42,194 bases of DNA, from positions 1 through 42,194 of the forward strand of contig JAEEXY010000021.1 of assembly GCA_016288005.1 (NCBI GenBank), read 5' to 3'. The position numbers and the translations under genes are program-made. Of this stretch, positions 31,555 through 40,944 are shown piece after piece. Below the pieces are notes generated by a model that had not been told where the DNA came from, did not search any database, and was given only the letters and a program-made list of their open reading frames with translations. Position 1 is the stretch's first letter. The number at the start of each line of letters is the position of its first letter. Origin of the DNA: Lachnospiraceae bacterium (GTDB lineage: Bacteria > Bacillota > Clostridia > Lachnospirales > Lachnospiraceae).

Positions 31555-33249
31555 ATGAGACAGCATTATCTTACCGTAGTTAAGGATAACGATATAAGGG
31601 TTGAGCAGGCGATCAACCGTCAGGTATCCGAAGAGGGTTCGCCTTATTTCGGCGGCTTTCGCGATCAGTTCGACCTCATTGAGGCCAAGTTCGCGATCTA
31701 TCAGACCATGCTGATGATCACCGCTTATGTGACGCCCGAGAGCCGGTTTAAGGACTCTGCCGCCCTGTACGAACGGATCCTTGCCGGCTTTGATTTCATA
31801 AAGAGCGTGCAGCATGAGGACGGTTCCTTTGACTTTAACGACTGTAATTTCCATTCCGCCCCCGACACTTCCTTCTGCATAAAGCGCATGCTGCCCGTAT
31901 ACTGCCTGTTGGAGAGGGATTTTTCGGACAGAGCCGATATCGCGCGCATCCTCTCGATCATGAAACCGGTCATACTCAATGCGGCCGAGTCCGTAAAACA
32001 CGGCGGTTTCCACACTCCGAACCACCGCTGGGCCATAGCTTCGGCGCTATGTATGTGCACTAAGGTGTTCGGCGATCCCTCATTCGCGGAGTCTGCCGGG
32101 AGGTATCTCGACGAAGGCATTGACTGCAACGAAGACGGCGAGTACACTGAGCGTTCTGCGGGCAATTACAACCGCGTCACCAACAATGCCCTGATCATGC
32201 TCGCAGCCGCCACAGGCGACGATACCTACTGTGAATACGTCATCCGCAACCTTCGTATGATGCTCACCTACATCGAACCCGACGGCAGTATCTTCACCAA
32301 CAATTCCACGCGTCAGGACCGCGGTAAGGTCTACTATCCGACCGACTATTATTTTGAATATCTCTATATCGGGCATAGATACAATATTCCCGAATTCCTC
32401 GACGCCGCAAACTATATCTTCGGTCTGTGCGACATGAAAGGGATCCCGCATCAGGACTGCGCCTGCGAATTCATGCTGCTGCCGGAGCTTATCGATCTTG
32501 AGCACGACGGCTGCGGCATTCCTTCCGAATACCGCCGTTTCTACACCGACTCAAACATCATCCGCGCGCGCTCGGGACGTTTTTCATATTCGGTCATCAG
32601 CGGCTGTTCGAGCTTCCTGTATTTCAGATCCGGGTCGCTCACCTGCGGTTTTAAGCTCGGAGCGAGCTTTTTTGAGCACAGGGCCTTCGTTCCCGAAAAG
32701 CTTGAGGCGCTGCGCCCCGACGGGACTCATGCGGACAGGGCTTATATCGATTCCGGCGCTCCCGTGGTATTCAGGCTATATCAGAAAATGGAGGGCCGCT
32801 ACAATCTCCCGTTTTCCGAAAAGCCCGCGACCCCGGACTGGCACAAAATGGACCATTCAAAGAGAGGCACCGTCCCCGGCACCGATATGATCTTTGAGTT
32901 TACCGTAATTCCCACGGACGACGGCATAGACCTTGATCTGAACGTATACGGCACGGATAACGCGCCGTTCCGCCTCGAGCTCAGCTTCGATCCCGGCTGC
33001 AGGGCCGAGAGCGAGCATTTCATCGCGGAAGGCAGAGCCGGCGCGGGTATGGTCGCAAAGGACGGCACGCTCACCGTGACCAAGGGGAATGACGAGATCG
33101 AGCTTGGTCCGTGCTTCGGCTCGCATAATTTCACCGCGGGCAAGTTCGGGAGCGAACCGCGCAATCCGGAGTGCTTTACCGTATATCTGACCGATATTAC
33201 CCCGTTTGAGCACAAGCTGCATATCAGGGCGCTGCCGGCATCATATTAA
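31555..33249 (+). CDS. Heparinase II/III-like (alpha/alpha)-toroid protein
   Basis: A 564-residue protein without a signal peptide. Residues about 1-330 look like an (alpha/alpha) toroid, with HGGFHTPNHRWAIASALC, DEDGEYTERSAGNYNRVTNNAL-like and PTDYYFEYLY segments (shown: TPNHRWAIASAL, GEYTERSAGNYN) that resemble heparinase II/III-type polysaccharide lyases, including conserved His, Tyr and Asn candidates. Residues about 335-564 look beta-rich, as in the C-terminal sheet domain of such lyases. The lack of a signal peptide implies action on imported oligosaccharides in the cytoplasm. The substrate is unknown and no lyase operon surrounds it. I chose ATG 31555 with GGAGGC upstream over a longer frame at 31522. 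A glycoside hydrolase of similar fold remains possible. Confidence 0.65.
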   Translation: MRQHYLTVVKDNDIRVEQAINRQVSEEGSPYFGGFRDQFDLIEAKFAIYQTMLMITAYVTPESRFKDSAALYERILAGFDFIKSVQHEDGSFDFNDCNFHSAPDTSFCIKRMLPVYCLLERDFSDRADIARILSIMKPVILNAAESVKHGGFHTPNHRWAIASALCMCTKVFGDPSFAESAGRYLDEGIDCNEDGEYTERSAGNYNRVTNNALIMLAAATGDDTYCEYVIRNLRMMLTYIEPDGSIFTNNSTRQDRGKVYYPTDYYFEYLYIGHRYNIPEFLDAANYIFGLCDMKGIPHQDCACEFMLLPELIDLEHDGCGIPSEYRRFYTDSNIIRARSGRFSYSVISGCSSFLYFRSGSLTCGFKLGASFFEHRAFVPEKLEALRPDGTHADRAYIDSGAPVVFRLYQKMEGRYNLPFSEKPATPDWHKMDHSKRGTVPGTDMIFEFTVIPTDDGIDLDLNVYGTDNAPFRLELSFDPGCRAESEHFIAEGRAGAGMVAKDGTLTVTKGNDEIELGPCFGSHNFTAGKFGSEPRNPECFTVYLTDITPFEHKLHIRALPASY

Positions 33250-33259
33250 AGCAAGTCAT

Positions 33260-33280
33260 ATACACATTCTGTGTATTTTT
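33260..33280 (+). terminator. Intrinsic terminator after the lyase-like gene
   Basis: ATACACA-TTC-TGTGTAT is followed directly by TTTT, 11 bases after the stop codon. The stem is short and A/T-rich but the geometry is right. Confidence 0.65.
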
Positions 33281-33311
33281 CTAAACAGTCCATAAACAAT
33301 CACTCTTTGCA

Positions 33312-33340
33312 TTGACCTGACACTATTTTTCGTGTATCAT
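33312..33340 (+). promoter_or_regulatory. Sigma-A promoter of the chemoreceptor gene
   Basis: TTGACC (33312-33317) and TATCAT (33335-33340) are 17 bases apart, 50 bases before the ATG. No sigma-28 flagellar promoter pattern is seen. Confidence 0.7.
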
Positions 33341-33390
33341 TTCTATTGTTACAGATAATATTAACAGTAATGATGCAAAGGGGGTTATTT

Positions 33391-34842
33391 ATGACCAAAG
33401 ATCAATTTATCAGAGCAAATAAGCAGACATTTGTTATCAACATGATCGTGCTGGCTTCGGCTATCCTGCTGATGCTGTTCCAGGGCCTGAAAACAGGCTT
33501 CAATTTTATCGTTATCAGTGAGCTGATCACTTCTGTCATCTCATGTGCTCTTATGGTGGCCGGCATTACAAAAGGCCGCGACAACAAACTCGGGCTCACT
33601 CTCATACTGGTCGGAGCGGCATTGCTGTACATAGTCATCATGCTGGTCCAGAATGACCTCATCTTCTTTTCATACGGACTCCCGATACTCATCTCATGCA
33701 TCGTATATATGAATGCCAAGGCATGTATGATGGGCAGTGTTGAGCTGTTCCTCCCTTATCTGATCGTTCTCATACGCAATGTGGCGGCCGGCACCGGCGA
33801 TCTGAAGGCATACATGATCGATACCGTAGTCCTGATACTGGCCATCGTGGCTGCCAACATGGTCGTACGCATGCTCTTAAGATTTACCACCGAGAATACC
33901 GATGCCATCAAAAAGGCTTCCGATGAGCAGAAACAGACCGCAGACCGCATCATGGCCACTGCGGATGATGTGCGCGAAATGTTCGGCAGGGTCAAAGATA
34001 ATATGGCCTCTCTCCAGAACATAATCAGCGGCAATAACCAGGCCATGGAGCAGATCGCGCAGAGTACCGAGAGCACGGCGCAGGCTATCTCGGTTCAGGC
34101 CGAGAAATGCCGCGAGATCAGCGATCAGACCGATGCTACCAGGGAAAGCAAAGACCGGATGATCAGTGCCGCCCGCGCAGCCGACGGAGCTATCGACAGC
34201 GGAAACAAGGTACTTAAAGACCTTCGCGAAAAAGCTCATGATGTAGAGACCGTCAGCCGTGAAGCAATAGACGCAACCGCTGTAGTAACCAATAAGATCA
34301 CTGACGTTCAGGAGATTCTGAAATCGATCCTTAAGATCTCCGGACAGACCAACCTGCTGGCTCTTAACGCATCCATCGAGGCCGCCAGAGCCGGTGACGC
34401 CGGACGCGGCTTTGCCGTTGTGGCCGAGGAGATCAGAAATCTGTCCGAGCAGACCAATGATGCTTCAAACAAGATCACCGAGATCATTGACGAGCTCACC
34501 GGAAATATCAGTTTCACGGCCGCCAGCGTTGAAAAGACCATGGATACGGTCAGGGAGCAGAACGACATGATCGCGGCGACCGGCGAAAGCTTCGATCTGA
34601 TCAGCCAGAATGTATCGGATCTGATCACTCAGTTCTCCGGTCTCGAGCAGGGCGTGAACACGATCGCACGCAGCACCTCAGAGATCAATGACAGCATAAC
34701 TAATCTGTCCGCGACCAGTGAAGAAGTCTCTTCTCTTTCAAACGAGGGCGTTTCATCCTCGAACGCTGCGGTATCCGCATGCACGGAGCTCGGCGACATG
34801 TTGCTCGGTATCTATAAGGCTATCGACAGCCTTTCGGCTTAA
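33391..34842 (+). CDS. Methyl-accepting chemotaxis protein with six-span N-terminus
   Basis: A 483-residue receptor. Residues 14-162 contain about six membrane spans, with no extracellular ligand-binding domain such as Cache or 4HB. A coiled coil follows, then the cytoplasmic signalling hairpin, whose tip ([20 protein letters not shown], then [18 protein letters not shown]) sits at about residues 312-350 and should bind CheA/CheW. A second receptor-arm helix ends the protein. No HAMP domain is visible. The multi-span input suggests sensing within the membrane, perhaps a hydrophobic or energy-related signal; the ligand is unknown. The start at 33391 has AAAGGGGG upstream and is preferred to the longer frame at 33346. 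Confidence 0.92.
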   Translation: MTKDQFIRANKQTFVINMIVLASAILLMLFQGLKTGFNFIVISELITSVISCALMVAGITKGRDNKLGLTLILVGAALLYIVIMLVQNDLIFFSYGLPILISCIVYMNAKACMMGSVELFLPYLIVLIRNVAAGTGDLKAYMIDTVVLILAIVAANMVVRMLLRFTTENTDAIKKASDEQKQTADRIMATADDVREMFGRVKDNMASLQNIISGNNQAMEQIAQSTESTAQAISVQAEKCREISDQTDATRESKDRMISAARAADGAIDSGNKVLKDLREKAHDVETVSREAIDATAVVTNKITDVQEILKSILKISGQTNLLALNASIEAARAGDAGRGFAVVAEEIRNLSEQTNDASNKITEIIDELTGNISFTAASVEKTMDTVREQNDMIAATGESFDLISQNVSDLITQFSGLEQGVNTIARSTSEINDSITNLSATSEEVSSLSNEGVSSSNAAVSACTELGDMLLGIYKAIDSLSA

Positions 34843-34864
34843 ACCGGCTACCCGTAATTTATCA

Positions 34865-34893
34865 TTGACCTTATGGGCATAAATGCCGATAAT
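34865..34893 (+). promoter_or_regulatory. Candidate promoter of the GGDEF gene
   Basis: TTGACC (34865-34870) and GATAAT (34888-34893) are 17 bases apart. The spacer holds a small GGCAT-AA-ATGCC hairpin (34876-34887). Transcription would start at about 34900, inside the 29 bp palindrome that follows. Confidence 0.6.
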
Positions 34894-34895
34894 AT

Positions 34896-34924
34896 TAATG
34901 GGGCAGTATTTTACTGCCCCATTA
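34896..34924. promoter_or_regulatory. Perfect 13 bp-arm palindrome before the GGDEF gene
   Basis: TAATGGGGCAGTA (34896-34908) and TACTGCCCCATTA (34912-34924) surround the loop TTT. It overlaps the expected transcription start and ends at the first base of the AAGGAGG ribosome binding site (34924-34930). No U tract follows, so it may be an operator or a translation-controlling hairpin rather than a terminator. It could also end the chemoreceptor transcript. Confidence 0.6.
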
Positions 34925-34940
34925 AGGAGGTTTGCGGTTA

Positions 34941-36952
34941 ATGTATAATTCGGGTGCGGGTTTATTCGCTCTTGTACTTCATCTGATCCTGTATCGTAAG
35001 GCATTCGGAAAAGACGCGGTTCAGGCCGGGTCTAAGACTGCCTCGCGCTTCAGGGCTTTCCTCATTGCCTCGGAAGGCTTTTTCCTGTTTGATGCCGCAT
35101 GGGTTTTTTTATACGAAAACCGCGGTATTTCCGCCGTCTTCCCCTTCCTCTACTCTGCTACCGTTTTTTATTTTATCTTCATGCTGCTTACCATGCTTAC
35201 ATGGGCACGCTATATAGTTGCATTTCTGGATAAGCGCGGACGCCGTTCCAAGACACTGCTCTATGCGGTTTGGGCGATATTTACGCTCGGACTGATACAG
35301 CTGATGGTCAACCGTTTCTTCCCCTTCATTTTCTCCTATACTGATGACCATGAGTATGTCATGGAGCCCGGCAGATATATCTCGATCGCCCTGCAGATCG
35401 CGCTGTACGTGGTCATTTCTTCATATCTGCTGTATATAGCGGTCAGATCCAGAGGCAGGGAGCGTGAGCGCTACGCCGCTGTCGGTTTTACCACTCTCAT
35501 GCTTGAGGTTTTCCAGATACATCAGTTCTTCGGCCCGCAGATGCCGTTTTATACGATGGGACTCGTGCTCGGAACGGCCATCATCAACTCCTACGTTATA
35601 AACAGCGAGCTCAGAGACAAGGAAACATACGACAATATTGCCACGATCCTCGCAGAAGATTATGAAGTAATGTTCTACATCGACATTAATACCGGCGAAT
35701 TCCTCGAATTCTCAAAGAGTTCGCAATACGAATCGATGGAAGTACCCACCGCCGGCAAGGATTTCTATGCCGAGACCCGCGAGAACGCCGCAAGATACGC
35801 CCATCCTGACGACCGCGAGTTCGCCGTGAGCCTGTATTACAAAGACGTAATGATCGGCAACCTTGAAGGCAGAAAGTCATTCTCCTACAAATATAGGATA
35901 AGAGTCGGCGAAGCATATAAGTTCTTCCTGTTTACCGTGATGCGTGCCCATGACGACAGGCACTTCGTTATGTACGTTAAGGATATCGAAAAAGACATAA
36001 TGATCGAAGCCGAGCGTAAGGAGAACCAGAAAAAGCAGATCACGTTTACCCGCATAGCCGAGAGTCTGGCTTCGAACTACGACATGATCTACTATGTGGA
36101 TGTGCGTGATTCACACTATATCGGCTACGAGACCAGCAACATCTACGGTCAGCTCGAGATACAGCAGTCCGGCGATGATTTCTTCGGCGAGAGTCTGGTG
36201 AACATTCCCCAGATCGTTCATAAGGGCGACAAGGATGCCGTAACCACGTTCCTGAGCCGCGACAACATGATCTCCGCTCTCGAGGACAAAAAGATGCGCA
36301 GTCTCGACTACCGTCTGATGGTCAACGGTAAGCCGCAGTACTGCCGCATGGTCGTACGCAAGACCAGCGACGGCAACCATTTCATCATCGGTGTGGAAAA
36401 TGTCGACGCCGAAGTCCGCAAGGCAAAGCAACAGCTCAAGGCGCTGAATACGGAAAAAGAGCTGGCGCGCCGTGATGAGCTGACCGGTATAAAAAATAAA
36501 ACGCATACACCGAGCTGGAGCAGACTGTCCAGTCAAATATCGACAAGGGCGTGGATTATTTCCCGTTTGCGATCGTCGTATGCGATGCCAACAATCTTAA
36601 AGTGATCAACGATACCGAAGGCCACGTGGCAGGCGATGAATACCTCAAAGCCTCTGCGAAGCTTCTCTGCGATATATATGTCCACAGCCCCGTATTCAGG
36701 GTCGGCGGCGATGAGTTCGCGGTATTCCTGCAGAGCAGCGATTACGCAAACCGCGATGCGCTTTTACAGAAGCTGCGCGACCGCGTGCTGGAGAATCAGC
36801 GCACGAATGCCAGACCGATTCTGGCATCGGGTATGTCCGAATTCATTCAGGGTACCGACACTCTCGTATCCGAGGTATTTGAACGCGCCGACAGGGAAAT
36901 GTACGAGAATAAGGCAGAATTAAAAGGCGGACAGCCTCAGGCTGTACGGTAA
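34941..36952 (+). pseudogene. Membrane PAS-PAS-GGDEF diguanylate cyclase, frameshifted
   Basis: Two frames together encode a membrane diguanylate cyclase. The first (34941-36605) has about seven membrane spans (residues 5-215) and then two PAS-like domains (about 230-350 and 355-490), ending in RRDELTGIKNKT at the start of the GGDEF domain. The rest of the domain, including an intact RVGGDEFAVFL active site and NLKVINDTEGH, is in the -1 frame from about 36504 to 36952. Adding one base near 36500 (reading KNKT-AYTELEQ) restores one 671-residue protein. This is therefore a single-base loss, real or a sequencing error. The GGDEF domain would make c-di-GMP if the frame were intact. ATG 34941 is preferred because AAGGAGG lies 10 bases before it. 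Confidence 0.82.
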
Positions 36953-36975
36953 AATAATAACAAGGCCAACAACAA

Positions 36976-37035
36976 GACAAGGGGACGGTTCTTCTGTCTG
37001 CGCAATTCGCAGACAGAAGAACCGTCCACAGTGTC
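36976..37035. repeat. GGGGACGGTTC-type palindromic repeat, copy 2
   Basis: A 20 bp perfect core stem (GGACGGTTCTTCTGTCTGCG and its complement) surrounds the loop CAATT. The outer bases have diverged (GACAAGGG on the left, ACAGTGTC on the right). It lies between the convergent GGDEF and clpB genes, six bases from the clpB stop. Confidence 0.85.
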
Positions 37036-37041
37036 TTATAA

Positions 37042-39624
37042 TCACACCTGTCCGAACAGTTTGCCGTCCTCGACATCGATCGTGATCGTATCTCCGTCCT
37101 TTACCGCGTCTGAAAGGATCATCTTGGCCGCTAAGGTCTCGACCTCCTTCTGGATGAAACGCTTCAGCGGACGTGCGCCGAATACCGGATCAAAGCCGTT
37201 CTCGGCAACGAAATCCATCGCTGCGGGGCTCAGTTCGATCCTGATCCTGCGCTCCTCGAGACGTTTGTTTACATCCGCGAGCATCAGGCGGACGATGCCG
37301 GCGACATTGTCCTTGGTCAGAGGCTTGAACATGATGATCTCGTCGAGACGGTTCAGGAACTCGGGCCTGAAGTGGGATCTGAGCTCCTCATGAACCATCT
37401 TGTCGGCCTCTTCGCTGATGCTGCCGTCGGCTTCGATGCCGTCGAGCAGATACTGCGAGCCGAGGTTCGAGGTCATGATGACAATTGTATTTTTGAAATC
37501 CACCGTCCTGCCCTGCGAATCGGTGATACGTCCGTCATCGAGTACCTGGAGCAGTACATTGAACACGTCGGGATGTGCTTTTTCGATCTCATCGAAGAGC
37601 ACTACCGAGTAAGGCTTGCGGCGTACCGCTTCGGTCAGCTGGCCGCCCTCGTCGTAGCCGACATATCCGGGAGGCGCTCCGATAAGACGCGATACCGAAT
37701 ATTTCTCCATGTATTCGCTCATATCGAGACGTACCATATTGCTCTCATCATCGAACAGACTCTCGGCGAGAGCCTTGGCCAGTTCGGTCTTGCCGACACC
37801 TGTAGGTCCCAGGAACAGGAACGAACCGATAGGCTTTGTGGGATCCTTTATGCCCGCCTTTGAACGTATAATGGCCTCTGTTACCAGGTTAACGCCCTCA
37901 TCCTGACCGATGACGCGTCTGTGCAGTTCATCGCCCAGATGCAGGGTTTTCTGCTTTTCTGTCTCGGACAGCTTCGATACCGGGATACCCGTCCAGCGCG
38001 AAATGATCTTCGCGATCTCTTCCTCGTCAACGCACTGGCTTAAGAGCTCCATCTTCTGTCCGTCGGCATCTCTCTCGGCATTCTCCAGCTGGCGCTTGAG
38101 TTCGGGCAGCTTGCCGTATTTGAGCTCGGCCGCCTTATTGAGGTCATAATCGCGCTCTGCGGCTGCGATCTCGTTGTTGACCGAATCTATCTCCTCACGG
38201 ATCTTTGTGATCATCTCAACGCTGCTCTTCTCCGCGTCCCATTTGAGCTTCATGTGCTCAAACTCCTCACGCTTGTCGGAGAGCTCCTGCTGCAGCGCGG
38301 CCAGCCTGTCTGCGCTGTTTGCGTCGGTTTCCTTCTTAAGTGCCGCCTCTTCGATCTCGAGCTGCATGATGTGACGGCGCAGATCGTCGAGCTCGACCGG
38401 CATCGAATCCAGTTCCGTCTTAATGAGCGCACAGGCCTCATCCACGAGGTCTATCGCCTTATCGGGCAGGAATCTGTCGGTAATGTAGCGGTTCGACAAT
38501 GTAGCCGCCGCAACGAGTGCCGAGTCCGTTATCTTAACGCCGTGGAACAGCTCGTAACGCTCCTTGATGCCTCGAAGTATCGATATCGTATCCTCAACCG
38601 AGGGCTGGTCGACCATGACAGGCTGGAAACGACGTTCCAGAGCCGCGTCCTTTTCGATATACTTGCGGTGTTCATCGAGTGTCGTGGCGCCTATACAGTG
38701 CAGCTCACCGCGGGCCAGCATGGGCTTGAGCATATTGCCTGCGTCCATCGAGCCTTCGGCCGCTCCGGCACCTACTATCGTATGTATCTCATCGATGAAC
38801 AGGATGATCTCGCCATCGGATCTCCTGATCTCCTCAAGTACGGCCTTCAGCCTCTCCTCGAACTCTCCTCTGTACTTCGCGCCGGCTACCAGTGCGCCCA
38901 TATCGAGCGCGAACAGTCTCTTGTTCTTAAGCCCCTCGGGCACATCACCGGCCACTATACGCTGCGCCAGTCCCTCAACAACCGCTGTCTTGCCGACACC
39001 GGGCTCACCGATCAGCACAGGATTGTTCTTGGTCTTACGCGACAGAATACGGATCACGTTCCTGATCTCGACATCACGTCCGATAACGGGATCGAGCTTA
39101 CCGTCCTTTGCCTTCTGCACCAGATCCTGACCGTATTTTTCCAGGGTATCGTAGGTTGCCTCGGGGTTGTCCGAAGTGACCGTCTGGTTGCCTCTGACGG
39201 TCGAGAGCACCTTTAAGAAGCTCTCCCTGTTGATGCCGTAGCTCTTGAACAGTTCCTTGATCGCACGGTTCTGATGTTTGATCAGCGCGAGGAACAGATG
39301 CTCGACCGACACATAGGAATCTCCCATCGCCTTCGACTCATCCTCGGCCGAGGTCAGCACGGTATTGAGGTCGCGGCTGATATATATCTGCCCGCCTCCG
39401 CTGACCTTGACCTTTGCGTCTAGGAGTTTCAGCGCGTTGGCCTTGAAGCTCTCGAGGTCGATACCCATCTTCCCGATGAGGCCCGCGATCAGGCTGTCGT
39501 CGATATCGAGCAGCGCATAGAGCAGATGCTCCTGGTCGATCTCCTGATTACCGTAATCATTTGCTATCTTCTCGCAGCGGTTGACCGCTTCGATCGATTT
39601 CTGAGTGAATTTATTAATGTTCAT
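37042..39624 (-). CDS. clpB: ATP-dependent disaggregase ClpB
   Basis: An 860-residue Hsp100 chaperone that extracts proteins from aggregates with DnaK. It has the N domain (1-145), the first AAA+ domain with Walker [14 protein letters not shown] and [12 protein letters not shown], the coiled-coil middle domain (about 400-525) that separates ClpB from ClpA and ClpC, and the second AAA+ domain with [47 protein letters not shown]-type motif (shown in part: [13 protein letters not shown]) and the C-terminal sensor region. The length is normal. It is a single gene with its own promoter and CIRCE operator, so HrcA should repress it without stress. AGGGGGTG precedes the ATG. Confidence 0.97.
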   Translation of the reverse strand: MNINKFTQKSIEAVNRCEKIANDYGNQEIDQEHLLYALLDIDDSLIAGLIGKMGIDLESFKANALKLLDAKVKVSGGGQIYISRDLNTVLTSAEDESKAMGDSYVSVEHLFLALIKHQNRAIKELFKSYGINRESFLKVLSTVRGNQTVTSDNPEATYDTLEKYGQDLVQKAKDGKLDPVIGRDVEIRNVIRILSRKTKNNPVLIGEPGVGKTAVVEGLAQRIVAGDVPEGLKNKRLFALDMGALVAGAKYRGEFEERLKAVLEEIRRSDGEIILFIDEIHTIVGAGAAEGSMDAGNMLKPMLARGELHCIGATTLDEHRKYIEKDAALERRFQPVMVDQPSVEDTISILRGIKERYELFHGVKITDSALVAAATLSNRYITDRFLPDKAIDLVDEACALIKTELDSMPVELDDLRRHIMQLEIEEAALKKETDANSADRLAALQQELSDKREEFEHMKLKWDAEKSSVEMITKIREEIDSVNNEIAAAERDYDLNKAAELKYGKLPELKRQLENAERDADGQKMELLSQCVDEEEIAKIISRWTGIPVSKLSETEKQKTLHLGDELHRRVIGQDEGVNLVTEAIIRSKAGIKDPTKPIGSFLFLGPTGVGKTELAKALAESLFDDESNMVRLDMSEYMEKYSVSRLIGAPPGYVGYDEGGQLTEAVRRKPYSVVLFDEIEKAHPDVFNVLLQVLDDGRITDSQGRTVDFKNTIVIMTSNLGSQYLLDGIEADGSISEEADKMVHEELRSHFRPEFLNRLDEIIMFKPLTKDNVAGIVRLMLADVNKRLEERRIRIELSPAAMDFVAENGFDPVFGARPLKRFIQKEVETLAAKMILSDAVKDGDTITIDVEDGKLFGQV

Positions 39625-39670
39625 ATAAACACCCCCTTCGGGCTCTGTGTTCTACTTCTTGTATAACACC

Positions 39671-39698
39671 ATTATATCACCTCTTTTAGCACTGTCAA
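39671..39698 (-). promoter_or_regulatory. Sigma-A promoter of clpB
   Basis: On the minus strand a perfect TTGACA (39698-39693) and a perfect TATAAT (39676-39671) are 16 bases apart, 46 bases before the ATG. The -35 box sits inside the CIRCE element. Confidence 0.92.
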
Positions 39699-39712
39699 GG
39701 GGAGAGTGCTAA
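39686..39712. promoter_or_regulatory. CIRCE operator (HrcA binding site)
   Basis: TTAGCACTG-N9-GAGTGCTAA matches the CIRCE consensus TTAGCACTC-N9-GAGTGCTAA with one mismatch. It covers the clpB -35 box, so HrcA binding would block RNA polymerase directly. Confidence 0.93.
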
Positions 39713-39741
39713 TTTTTCTGAAAATTCTTTAGTATAGGTAC

Positions 39742-39800
39742 GACATGGGGACGGTTCTTCTGTCTGCGCACTTCGCAGACAGAAGAACCGTCCCCATGTC
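39742..39800. repeat. GGGGACGGTTC-type palindromic repeat, copy 3
   Basis: A perfect 27 bp inverted repeat (GACATGGGGACGG outward, ending CTGCG) surrounds the loop CACTT. It lies between the S66 peptidase stop (39846) and the clpB promoter, 44 bases upstream of the -35 box. It is nearly identical to copy 1 over the arms. Confidence 0.88.
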
Positions 39801-39845
39801 TTTCCCTGCCATCTCCATTTCCGGACTATCCCATCTCTTGAAAGC

Positions 39846-40892
39846 TTATTTAAATTCGTACCGCATCCTGAAGGTATTTCCTTCCACCGTCACATGTCCC
39901 AGCGCGCCGCTCACTATCGGCATCATCGGAGGCAAGTGGCCGATATCGAGGTCGAGTATGATCGGCACATTGTATTTTGACAGAACTCCGACCGCTGCAG
40001 CGATCCTGTCAAAATCGCCCCATGCGTCATCGTACTGCAGCGGGCGTCCGATCAGGAAACCGCTCGCGTGCTCGAACCAGCCGGCCTGGTCGAGATTCCA
40101 CAGGGCGCGCCTGATGCTCATCACATTGAGGTCGCAGGCCTCTAAGAACCAGAGTATGCCGTCATCCGCGTATCTCGCGGCGAAATCCGAAACCCTGTCA
40201 AAAGGCGTACCGACGAGATTCGCCAGGCAGTCGAGGCAGCCGCCGATCAGCCTGCCCTGTACCTTGCAGGCGCCTACCGAGGCCGTGATCTCGTTCGGTC
40301 CCATAAATGCCCTGAGTTTGAAATCCTCGGTAACATTATAAGTCGCGAACGGGTTCTCTTCGCTCTTTAACTGTTCTTTTTCCCATTTATCGTAATTATG
40401 CACTTCCGAGACCTTGCCGCACATAACGCCGAAGGCATCGTTCAGTGAAGGATGGAGCTCTCCCATTCCGAAATCGGACACGCACGGTCCGTAGATCGCC
40501 GCTGTATCGGCGAGCACGGGCAGTGTGAAGGTCAGGTTGGTATTGTCCGAGTAGCCCATGAACCACTTGGGCTCAGCCTTCCCTATCGCGTCAAAATCCA
40601 CAAAAGGCAGGTCCTCGCACATCGTCTCCCCGCCGCCGCAGGAAATGATCGCGTCGCTCCTGTCGTTTAAGAAGAAATCATTGATCTCCGCGCCGCACAG
40701 CTCGGGCGTGTTTGATTTGCCGATGCCGGCATCCGCGCAGGCATTCGGACCGAGCACGATACCGTAACCCATTCCCTTAAAACGCTCCTGCGCCGCGGCA
40801 AACAGCGACTTATACGGCTCTGTCGCGCAGCCGAACGAAGGCGCTATAAAACCGATCCTGCCGCCGTCATTTAAAAAATCAGGGTATCTCAT
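39846..40892 (-). CDS. S66-family peptidase (LD-carboxypeptidase/MccF-like)
   Basis: A 348-residue cytoplasmic serine peptidase of family S66. Nucleophile S115 lies in FMGYSDNTNL, and the family's late Glu (WFLEACD) and His (LDIGHLPPMMPI) complete the catalytic triad. GGRIGFIAPSFG at the start is typical. No signal peptide is visible. Family members either trim tetrapeptides from recycled peptidoglycan (LdcA) or cleave peptide-nucleotide antibiotics (MccF); the closer likeness is to the MccF-like group but the substrate is not certain. It is 52 bp after the ABC exporter gene on the same strand, so an immunity or efflux link is possible. GGAGGAGG precedes the ATG. Confidence 0.9.
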   Translation of the reverse strand: MRYPDFLNDGGRIGFIAPSFGCATEPYKSLFAAAQERFKGMGYGIVLGPNACADAGIGKSNTPELCGAEINDFFLNDRSDAIISCGGGETMCEDLPFVDFDAIGKAEPKWFMGYSDNTNLTFTLPVLADTAAIYGPCVSDFGMGELHPSLNDAFGVMCGKVSEVHNYDKWEKEQLKSEENPFATYNVTEDFKLRAFMGPNEITASVGACKVQGRLIGGCLDCLANLVGTPFDRVSDFAARYADDGILWFLEACDLNVMSIRRALWNLDQAGWFEHASGFLIGRPLQYDDAWGDFDRIAAAVGVLSKYNVPIILDLDIGHLPPMMPIVSGALGHVTVEGNTFRMRYEFK

Positions 40893-40944
40893 ACTACCTC
40901 CTCCGTATCACTATGTAAAAATCCCAATATGCGTCAAAACAATA

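Noticed and set aside
36485-36515. Programmed -1 frameshift at A-AAA-AAT in the GGDEF gene
   Set aside because: The heptamer fits a slippery site, but in the -1 frame a TAA follows at once, so slipping there would end translation. A simple missing base explains the data better.
38254-39216. 320-residue plus-strand open frame opposite clpB
   Set aside because: It lies wholly antisense to the strongly conserved clpB coding sequence and has no ribosome binding site or recognisable motif.
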